DNA of 64,000 bases from Bacteroidetes bacterium GWF2_33_38 (lineage in GTDB: Bacteria > Bacteroidota > Bacteroidia > Bacteroidales > GWF2-33-38): positions 20,177-84,176 of the forward strand of contig MEOF01000041.1 of the NCBI GenBank assembly GCA_001769505.1, read 5' to 3'. Shown piece after piece: positions 57,830 through 64,000 of the stretch. Position numbers and translations under genes: made by a program. Position 1 is the first letter of the stretch; each line of letters begins with the position of its first letter. Under the pieces are notes generated by a model. It did not search any database. It had not been told where the DNA came from and worked only from the letters and a program-made list of their open reading frames with translations.

Positions 57830-57904
57830 AAACGGAATAAAATTCTGAATTTTAGCTTCTTTTTCCAAATTTCCAAATTAGCAGATTAACACATTTATTC
57901 ATTA

Positions 57905-58243
57905 ACCCGTTGTGCATTTAGACAATATTAATTTTAAGATTATTTGAATTTCTATCAAAAACAAATTTGTTTATTCCCTGAATAACAGTAAGAGCGACTA
58001 TCTATACTAAGATATTCAGACGTGAAATTTATAGATATTAACTCTATATCACTTAACTTAGGTTTTCTTATTTGTTTTAAAAAGTTTTCTTTTTCTGAAA
58101 TTGTTTTTAAAAATTCTAAAATTTTCTCGTAACTTGCTTCAAAGTTGTTCATATATTTAATTGTTTGAATCACAAATAAATATACATATTTTTTTAATCC
58201 AATGAACAACTTTTATTATTTATTTTACAAATGCACAACGGGT
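57905..58243. mobile_element. MITE-like element derived from an IS982-family insertion sequence
   Basis: Perfect 16-bp inverted repeats AACCCGTTGTGCATTT (57904-57919) and AAATGCACAACGGGTT (58229-58244) bound a 339-bp segment. Inside, on the minus strand, are the beginning and the very end of a transposase-like reading frame joined out of frame. A minus-strand stop codon (57918-57920) abuts one terminal repeat, as in a compact IS. No clear target-site duplication is visible in the AT-rich flanks. This is what an internal deletion of a complete IS would leave. The IS982 label rests on resemblance of the N-terminal segment to Bacteroidota IS982 transposases, recalled not searched. Confidence 0.72.
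57918..58152 (-). pseudogene. IS982-like transposase remnant with internal deletion
   Basis: From ATG 58152 the frame reads MNNFEASYEKILEFLKTIS and then KPKLSDIELISINFTSEYLS, which resembles the start of IS982-family transposases. After IDS (about 58000) this frame runs into 12 unrelated codons and a stop near 57957. The neighbouring frame continues as ALTVIQGINKFVFDRN to a stop at 57918-57920, and this looks like the transposase C-terminus. The whole catalytic core (about 200 codons) is missing. It cannot encode an active enzyme. Confidence 0.68.
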
Positions 58244-58333
58244 TTGTATTTTTTTTAATGTTTGAGTTTCAAATCTTTAAAAAAATATAAGCAAGTTTTT
58301 TTTGCAACAAAACAGTATTTTAATATTTGGTTT

Positions 58334-60904
58334 ATGAAAAAATTTTATCTTAATATTATAATTCCATCAGTTATTTCTGTGCTCTTGTTCGTACTTACTA
58401 TTTTCTTGTACATTATTCCTCATTATCAGGACAATATAATGAATGGAAAACGAGAGATGATTAAAGAATTAAATAACGCAGTACAGAGCCTTTTATTCGA
58501 ATACAACAAGTCGGTAAATGAAGGAACTTTGACTTTAGAGGATGCTCAAAAAAGAGCTGTTTATAGAATGAAAAATTTAAGATATGGCCTTGAGAATAAA
58601 GATTATTTTTGGATAACAGATTTACATCCTAAAATGGTCATGCATCCATTTAGACCTGATTTAGACAGTACAGATTTATCTGATTTTAAAGATCATCACG
58701 GGAAAAAGCTTTTTACTGAAATGGTTAACATCGTAAAACAATCAAAAGAAGGATATTTGGATTATAGTTGGCAGTGGAAAGATGATTCATTGAAAATGGG
58801 TTCAAAATTGTCTTATGTTAAATTTTTTGAGCCTTGGGGGTGGATTATTGGCACCGGAATGTATGTTGAAGATGTTGAAATTGAGATACAAAAATTAACA
58901 AGGAATTTAATCTTAATTTCAATTGTTATTACACTATTAATTTCTTTTTTGTTGATTTATGTTTCACAGCAAAGTTTGAAAATTGAGAAAAAACGACAAA
59001 CAGTTGTGTTTGCTTTAAAAGAACAAAATGAAGAATACGCTGCTTTGAATGAGGAGTTTAAGTTAAAAAATGAAGACTTGTTCGAAGCAAAATTACTTGC
59101 AGAGAAAAAAGCTAGAGAAATTGAGGAAAGCGAATCGAGGTATAGATTTATTTCAGAAAATACCTCAGATGTGATTTGGTGTATAGATTTAAAAACATTG
59201 AAATACACATTTGTGAGTTCTTCGGTAAAAAATCTATTAGGATATACTCCTGAAGATTTAATAGGTAAGTCGTTGAATTATACCCTTTCAAAACAATCAG
59301 CCGAATTAATCGAAGAGATTTATCAAAGAGAAATTTTGAATCGAAAACACAAGGATACAAGTAATAACAAATTCACGAATATAATTGATCAAATACACAA
59401 AAACGGGAATAGTGTTTTAACCGAAATTGCGACAAAAATTGTTTTTGATGAAGATTCTAACCCGTTTGAAATTATAGGCGTTTCTAGAGATATTACCGAG
59501 CGGTACCAATTGGAAATTGAAAAAACCAGACTCTCGAATATTATCAAATACAGTTTAAATGAAATATTTATACTAAAGCTTCCTAATTTAAAATTTTCTT
59601 ATGCGAATCAATCGGCATTAAAAAATCTAGGCTACAGTTTAGCTGAAATACTGCATTTTTCTCCAATTGATATTACCAATAATTTCCCTGAAAATAGAAT
59701 GAAATGGATTAGTGATGAATTCATTTTAATCGAGAAGAAAATAATTACGTTTGAAACAGAGCATAAACGAAAAGATGGCTCAATTTACCCTGTTGAAATA
59801 CATTTACAACTATTTGTTGAGAATAACGAAAAAATGCTATTTGCATTCGTTAATGATATTTCAAAAAGAAAAGAAGTGGAAAATAATTTAAAAGAGAGCG
59901 AATCGAAATTTAGAAATATTTTCAACTCCAGCTCTGATGGAATTCTAATTTTAGATGTTAATTATGAAATTCTTAATGCAAATGAAACATTATTAAATCT
60001 TTTGAATTACGAATTGCAAGAGGTAAGAAATAAACACATATACGATTTTGTTTTACCACTATATGTAGAGAAACTTGAGGAAAGAGCGAAACTTTTGAAA
60101 AATAATATTTCTATTGAATCTATTGAAATTGAGGTTGTTAAAAAAAATGGAGAGTTACTTCCTGTTGAAATAAACAGCAAAGTAATTGTGTACGAAAACT
60201 CGAATGCTATTTTGGTTATTGTACATAATATTTTTGAACGTAAAATGCTTGATAAAAGAATATTTAATTCAATTATATATACTGAGGAAAAAGAAAGAGA
60301 GCGGTTTGCTAAGGATATTCATGATGGTTTGGGACCATTGCTTTCTACTTGTAAAATATATCTTCACACATTAAAAGATAAGGTAAGTAGCGATACAGAA
60401 GTACATCAATATGCAAATAGAGCCGAACAATTACTCGACGATAGCTTGTTAAGCATTAAAGAAATTTCTAATAATTTAAGTCCGCATATATTAAGAAATT
60501 ATGGGTTAATACAAGCCATAAAATCATTTATCGACAATTTAATTCCGGTAACAAAAGTTCATTTTAATTTCGAATATAACTCAGAAAATAGATTAAATGA
60601 AATAGTCGAATTTACATTATATAGAATTGTAACAGAGTTAATCAACAACACATTAAAGCATGCCGAAGCAAGCTTGGTAAGCATTTCAATTAAAAATAAA
60701 GAATCTAATTTTGAACTTAGTTATGTTGACAATGGAAACGGTTTCGATTCAGAAAAATTGTTATCGCACAAAAATGGTTATGGATTAATTAACATGGAAA
60801 ACAGGATAAAAAAGCTCGACGGTATTTTAAAATTCAGCACTTCTTTAGGTAAAGGAGTTAAAGTTGAAATATTCCTAAATCTAAACACAAATCAACATGA
60901 TTAA
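58334..60904 (+). CDS. Cache-PAS-PAS-PAS sensor histidine kinase (NarX/DegS-type)
   Basis: An 856-residue kinase starting at ATG 58334, just before the first membrane helix (NIIIPSVISVLLFVLTIFLYI); the earlier TTG at 58262 adds non-signal residues. A single-Cache sensor (~55-175) has YFWITDLHPKMVMHPFRPD and GWIIGTGMYV. A second helix (~185-208), a coiled coil and three PAS domains (starting ~267, ~400 and ~524) follow. Then come HisKA_3 with the phospho-acceptor His in FAKDIHDGLGPLLS (~662) and a HATPase domain (ELINNTLKHAE, NGYGLINMENRIKKL). Cache domains of this type bind small organic acids or similar ligands outside the cell. The end overlaps the regulator by 8 nt. Confidence 0.9.
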   Translation: MKKFYLNIIIPSVISVLLFVLTIFLYIIPHYQDNIMNGKREMIKELNNAVQSLLFEYNKSVNEGTLTLEDAQKRAVYRMKNLRYGLENKDYFWITDLHPKMVMHPFRPDLDSTDLSDFKDHHGKKLFTEMVNIVKQSKEGYLDYSWQWKDDSLKMGSKLSYVKFFEPWGWIIGTGMYVEDVEIEIQKLTRNLILISIVITLLISFLLIYVSQQSLKIEKKRQTVVFALKEQNEEYAALNEEFKLKNEDLFEAKLLAEKKAREIEESESRYRFISENTSDVIWCIDLKTLKYTFVSSSVKNLLGYTPEDLIGKSLNYTLSKQSAELIEEIYQREILNRKHKDTSNNKFTNIIDQIHKNGNSVLTEIATKIVFDEDSNPFEIIGVSRDITERYQLEIEKTRLSNIIKYSLNEIFILKLPNLKFSYANQSALKNLGYSLAEILHFSPIDITNNFPENRMKWISDEFILIEKKIITFETEHKRKDGSIYPVEIHLQLFVENNEKMLFAFVNDISKRKEVENNLKESESKFRNIFNSSSDGILILDVNYEILNANETLLNLLNYELQEVRNKHIYDFVLPLYVEKLEERAKLLKNNISIESIEIEVVKKNGELLPVEINSKVIVYENSNAILVIVHNIFERKMLDKRIFNSIIYTEEKERERFAKDIHDGLGPLLSTCKIYLHTLKDKVSSDTEVHQYANRAEQLLDDSLLSIKEISNNLSPHILRNYGLIQAIKSFIDNLIPVTKVHFNFEYNSENRLNEIVEFTLYRIVTELINNTLKHAEASLVSISIKNKESNFELSYVDNGNGFDSEKLLSHKNGYGLINMENRIKKLDGILKFSTSLGKGVKVEIFLNLNTNQHD

Positions 60905-61547
60905 AATTGTTATTATTGATGATCTCCCAATAGTATTAGAAGGAATTAGAGTTTTACTCAATCAAATTAAAGATTTTAATGTTATTGCTGAATTCAATAG
61001 TGCACAACTTTTTTTAGAAAATATCGAAACTCTTGATGTTGATATTATTCTTACTGATATTGATATGCCTGTAATGGACGGAATAACTTTAACAAAAATT
61101 ATTTCGACCAAATATCCAACCCAAAAAATAGTTGCACTGTCAATGTACTCCGATTCAAAATATTATTACGAAATGATTACCGCCGGAGCAAAGGGATTTG
61201 TGCTAAAACAATCGAGTGTTAACGAACTTGAACAAGCCATAAGAGAAGTTTACGTTGGCGGAAATTATTTTTCAAATGATTTGTTACACAATGTTATATT
61301 GAGCATGCAAAAAATTGAATCTAGAATTGTTAGCGAAAAAATTGTGTTACTAAAATTAAACGAACGTGAAATCAATTTTCTAAAACTAGTTTGCCAAGGA
61401 CTTAGTAATAAAGAAATTGCCGGAAAATTATTTCTAAGTATTAAATCTGTTGAAAGTATTAAAACAAAGATTCTCGAAAAAACAGGTGCAAAAAACAATG
61501 CAGGTCTCATTATTTGGGCAATCAAAAATAAGATTGTAGAAATTTAG
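60897..61547 (+). CDS. NarL/FixJ-family response regulator
   Basis: A 216-residue regulator. The receiver domain has IVIIDDLPIVLEG, the phospho-acceptor Asp in DIILTDIDMPVMDG, Ser in ALSMYSDSKY and Lys in GFVLKQSS. The C-terminal LuxR-type helix-turn-helix (~150-216) carries LNEREINFLKLVCQGLSNKE and LFLSIKSVESIKTKIL. It overlaps the kinase gene by 8 nt, so the two are a translationally coupled pair. Confidence 0.92.
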   Translation: MIKIVIIDDLPIVLEGIRVLLNQIKDFNVIAEFNSAQLFLENIETLDVDIILTDIDMPVMDGITLTKIISTKYPTQKIVALSMYSDSKYYYEMITAGAKGFVLKQSSVNELEQAIREVYVGGNYFSNDLLHNVILSMQKIESRIVSEKIVLLKLNEREINFLKLVCQGLSNKEIAGKLFLSIKSVESIKTKILEKTGAKNNAGLIIWAIKNKIVEI

Positions 61548-61578
61548 CCCCAATTTTTCAAGGGTTTTCCTAATAAAA

Positions 61579-61600
61579 AAAATAGGGATATCCCTATTTT
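61579..61600. promoter_or_regulatory. Perfect 22-bp palindrome downstream of the regulator
   Basis: Half-site AAAATAGGGAT is followed at once by its exact reverse complement, with no spacer. It lies 32 nt after the regulator stop and 74 nt before the next ATG. A spacer-free palindrome makes a poor terminator hairpin, so an operator for a dimeric regulator is at least as likely. Symmetry is seen; function is inferred. Confidence 0.55.
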
Positions 61601-61673
61601 AATATAGTAGCTCCCCCAAATAAATTCTCATCGTTGAATTATAATTTTACATTATCCAAAATTAAGTTCAATT

Positions 61674-62090
61674 ATGAAAGAAAATCCTATTCAAGAAATA
61701 AAAATTATTTTAGTAGGAAATGATTCTAATTTTATTTCCGTAGTTAATATGTATTTGACCAAAGAAATTGGAAATATATCGGCTACCGAAATAAGTAATT
61801 GCAGAATGTTGCTAAAATATCCAAACTTAAATATTTTTGATGTTGTACTGATTGATTTTGAACTATCATCATTGAATTGCAGGGAAGAAATTACGAAATT
61901 GAATTTCGAATATCCCAATTTAAAAATGATTGCAATTTCAATGCACAAAGACAAGTTTTATTTAGAAGACCTTATCTGTATGGGTTTTCGGGGGTTTGTT
62001 TACAAACCTGATTTTGTCGCTTCTATCGAAATTGTTTTGAATAATGTTCTGAACAATGTTTTCGATTTTAAACAATTATATAACCAATAA
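61674..62090 (+). CDS. Stand-alone, diverged receiver-domain protein
   Basis: A 138-residue single-domain protein with the response-regulator fold: first strand IKIILVGNDSN (the usual acidic pair reduced to one Asp), predicted phospho-acceptor Asp in FDVVLIDFELSSL, Ser in MIAISMHKD, and the conserved Lys-Pro in GFVYKPD. There is no output domain. It resembles the receiver of the preceding NarL-type regulator (SMHKDKFY against SMYSDSKYY) and may derive from it. It lies 21 nt before cheW, so it may act as a CheY-like or sink receiver. Confidence 0.75.
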   Translation: MKENPIQEIKIILVGNDSNFISVVNMYLTKEIGNISATEISNCRMLLKYPNLNIFDVVLIDFELSSLNCREEITKLNFEYPNLKMIAISMHKDKFYLEDLICMGFRGFVYKPDFVASIEIVLNNVLNNVFDFKQLYNQ

Positions 62091-62111
62091 CCCTTAAACT
62101 CAACAAATAAT

Positions 62112-62606
62112 ATGGCAACTAGTGAAAAATATTACTCATACTTATCGTTCACACTTGGAAATGAAACATATGCATCTCACGTAAAAAATGTAATCAATAT
62201 ACTTGAAATGACTCATGTTACAAAAGTTCCGAAAGCACCCAAATATATGCTTGGAGTAATCAATTTGCGAGGAGCGGTTCTTCCGGTTATTGACACCAGA
62301 ATGAAAATGGACGTTGAGCAAACTGAAATTTCAAAAGACACTTGCATAATTGTTTTGGAAATAAGCATTGATGATGAAAAAATTTATATCGGGAGTATAG
62401 TCGATTCGGTTAAAGAAGTTCTCGAAATAGAACCAGCCGAAATTTTGCCTCCACCAAATATTGGAAGTAAATACCGTTCTCAATTCATAACAGGAATGTA
62501 TAAAATTAATGATGAATTTATAATGATACTCGATATGAATAAAATTTTTTCAATCGATGCCCTTGTCTCACTTAAAGATAATTTCGAAACTCAAGAAAAA
62601 GTTTAA
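62112..62606 (+). CDS. cheW: Chemotaxis coupling protein CheW
   Basis: A 164-residue CheW-domain protein that links chemoreceptors to CheA. Motifs: YLSFTLGNETYASHVKNV, KVPKAPKYMLGVINLRGAVL (the NLRG signature), PVIDTRMKM and the late ILDMNKIFS. No cheA is visible in the window; it may lie beyond the end. An MCP gene follows 252 bp downstream. Confidence 0.93.
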   Translation: MATSEKYYSYLSFTLGNETYASHVKNVINILEMTHVTKVPKAPKYMLGVINLRGAVLPVIDTRMKMDVEQTEISKDTCIIVLEISIDDEKIYIGSIVDSVKEVLEIEPAEILPPPNIGSKYRSQFITGMYKINDEFIMILDMNKIFSIDALVSLKDNFETQEKV

Positions 62607-62636
62607 ATTTTTGAATTACAAATTACGAATTAAACC

Positions 62637-62702
62637 TTTGTTGGTGTTTTCACCAACAAACGAAATAAACACCGAATACTTGTTGGTGACAACACCAACA
62701 AG
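62637..62702. repeat. Twin near-identical hairpins upstream of the MCP gene
   Basis: TTTGTTGGTG/CACCAACAAA (62637-62646 with 62651-62660, loop TTTT) and CTTGTTGGTG/CACCAACAAG (62679-62688 with 62693-62702, loop ACAA). Both have 10-bp stems that share the core TTGTTGGTG. They are flanked by copies of the word AATTACGAATTAAA. They could terminate the cheW transcript or regulate the MCP gene. Confidence 0.7.
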
Positions 62703-62737
62703 GGAGAAAAATTACGAATTAAAATGTCGAATAGGCT

Positions 62738-62810
62738 GTCATTCCGAACTTGCTGTGAGGAATCTAAATTTTAGAAACAAGAGAGATTTTTCGCATGAAA
62801 CTCGAAATGA
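62738..62810. repeat. Decayed Bacteroidota intergenic repeat
   Basis: The segment starts TGTCATTCCGAACTTG and ends CTCGAAATGA, an imperfect inverted repeat with AGGAATCT and AGAGAGATTTTTCGC inside. Words of this type (GTCATTCCGA...AGATTCTTCGC...GAATGAC) recur between genes in many Bacteroidota genomes. Recognised from memory; copy number in this genome is unknown. Confidence 0.45.
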
Positions 62811-62858
62811 AAAAAAACATTGACAAAATCACAAATTAACAATTAAATAATTAACAAC

Positions 62859-64000
62859 ATGAAAAACATCAAAATTGGAACAAAACTAATCTCTGGATTT
62901 ATAACTGTTGCTCTAATAGTAGTAATTAACGGTTTTGTGGGCTATAATGGAATGTCGAACGTGATGGATTCACAAGATGAAATAGCAACTGTAAAATCAC
63001 CTAGCATTACAAATTTACTAAAATTATCACGAGAGCAGGTAAATGTTTGGGTAGGCGAGCGAGGATTAATTAACCGAAGAATGATGAAGCCGGAACTCCG
63101 TAAAGCTCAATACGATTGGATAGATGCCGCTTTTGAACGAGCCGATGAAAACATAAAAATATATGAATCATTACCTCATCCTTCCGATGAAATTGAAGAA
63201 TGGAACAAATTAATTATTGAGTGGAATAATTGGAAACAAGCACACCAGCAAGTATATAGTTTATCAAAGGAAAAAGATAAATTGTTGACTTCTGGGATTG
63301 AATTAACCGATGTGAAAATTGATGAAATTGATAATCAGGTTTTAGAACAATCATTAATCTCAAGACAATCGTCATTAGAACTTACAAAAAAAATAAACGA
63401 ATTAATAAGCATTAATGAAAAAAATATAGCGGAAACCGATAAAATTGCCAATGACGAATCACATAGAGCAATCATTTATGTAATAATTCTTATTTTCATG
63501 GGGGTAATAGGTGCTTTAGCAGTAGGAATTATTATCAAACAAGGTATTGTGATTCCATTAGCCAAAGGAGTTAAATTTGCCGAACAAATAGCAAATGGCG
63601 ACTTAACCGCAAAGCTCGATGTTGACCAAAAAGATGAAATAGGGGTTTTAGGAAAAGCATTACAACATATGTCGCATCAATTGCAAGAAATAGTTGGGAG
63701 TGTAATTGCCGGAGCCGAAAATATTTCTGCAGCTAGTCAGCAAATGAGTTCAAATGCTCAAACCATGTCGCAAGGAGCAAACGGACAAGCCGCATCGTCA
63801 GAAGAAGTTTCTAGTTCGATGGAGCAAATGGGCTCGAATATTCAACAAAATACCGATAATGCTCAACAAACCGAAAAAATTTCACAAAAAGCAGCCATCG
63901 AAATACAAGAAAGTAGTTTAGCTGTGAATCAAACTGTTGATGCTATGAAAAAAATTGCCGGAAAAATATCAATCATTACCGACATTGCTTTCCAAACAAA
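62859..64000 (+). CDS. Methyl-accepting chemotaxis protein, 3' end outside window
   Basis: Open from ATG 62859 to the last base (380 codons visible). A first helix (~7-30) precedes a ~170-residue helical sensor (~31-202) of four-helix-bundle type (VNVWVGERGLINRRMM, EWNKLIIEWNNWKQAHQQ). A second helix (~205-230), a HAMP domain (~230-282, VKFAEQIANGDLTAKLDV) and the start of the signalling coiled coil follow. The window ends at ITDIAFQT, just before the family's hairpin tip where CheA and CheW bind. It follows cheW and probably uses it. Confidence 0.92.
   Translation, partial: MKNIKIGTKLISGFITVALIVVINGFVGYNGMSNVMDSQDEIATVKSPSITNLLKLSREQVNVWVGERGLINRRMMKPELRKAQYDWIDAAFERADENIKIYESLPHPSDEIEEWNKLIIEWNNWKQAHQQVYSLSKEKDKLLTSGIELTDVKIDEIDNQVLEQSLISRQSSLELTKKINELISINEKNIAETDKIANDESHRAIIYVIILIFMGVIGALAVGIIIKQGIVIPLAKGVKFAEQIANGDLTAKLDVDQKDEIGVLGKALQHMSHQLQEIVGSVIAGAENISAASQQMSSNAQTMSQGANGQAASSEEVSSSMEQMGSNIQQNTDNAQQTEKISQKAAIEIQESSLAVNQTVDAMKKIAGKISIITDIAFQT

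Noticed and set aside
58262..58333. TTG start extending the Cache/PAS kinase
   Set aside because: ATG 58334 directly precedes the first membrane helix; the extension is not signal-like.

Overview
The window is AT-rich chromosomal DNA of a member of the Bacteroidota, probably class Bacteroidia; the order cannot be fixed from sequence alone. The evidence is a TamL-type lipoprotein BamA homologue, four proteins with Por secretion (T9SS) C-terminal sorting domains, an OstA-like protein, a long NusB, the gene run nusB/DUF1573/yajC/ybbR/coaE, NamZ, a PPi-type phosphofructokinase signature, several TAnnTTTG-type -7 promoter elements, and a general lack of Shine-Dalgarno sites. It looks like ordinary housekeeping chromosome with a few accessory islands. 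No rRNA, tRNA, CRISPR array, prophage or intact insertion sequence was found.

Layout. 1-9.8 kb: end of tamL, a secreted M28 peptidase with a PDZ domain, a membrane protein, a phosphofructokinase (minus strand), and mfd. 9.9-16.8 kb: an OmpP1/FadL-type porin and a Tyr/Ser-rich low-complexity lipoprotein (minus), then proS, a conserved hypothetical and two small lipoproteins. 16.8-23.7 kb: a T9SS-secreted BNR-repeat protein, a papain-fold peptidase with a lipoprotein, and an SLC13/TrkA-C permease with cysQ and a DUF2231 protein. 23.8-30.5 kb: cstA and a LolC/E permease (minus), namZ, and a LiaF-like/LytS/LytTR envelope-signalling operon. 30.6-34.7 kb: nusB, a DUF1573 lipoprotein, yajC, ybbR, coaE and a TerB-DnaJ protein. 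34.8-40.6 kb (minus): cysC-cysD-cysN for sulfate activation, and moxR with an OstA-like gene.

40.8-49.9 kb holds the most unusual locus. Three consecutive exported proteins share one homologous module of about 130 residues: a giant repeat protein of about 1490 residues, a 315-residue protein, and a GH13 alpha-amylase-family enzyme. All three end in T9SS sorting domains. In the giant protein the module lies inside a split Ig-like repeat, which looks like a nested domain insertion. The locus is best read as a surface or secreted alpha-glucan-processing set.

49.9-57.7 kb (minus) carries surE, a small membrane protein, lpxB, a SpoIID-like protein, a YtcJ-like amidohydrolase lipoprotein and valS. 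At 57.9-58.24 kb is a short element with perfect 16-bp terminal inverted repeats around a deleted IS982-like transposase remnant. 58.3-64 kb is a signalling block: a Cache/PAS histidine kinase overlapping a NarL-type regulator, a perfect 22-bp palindrome, a stand-alone degenerate receiver, cheW, twin hairpins, and a methyl-accepting chemotaxis protein cut by the window end.

All functional calls come from motifs and family knowledge; no database search was run.
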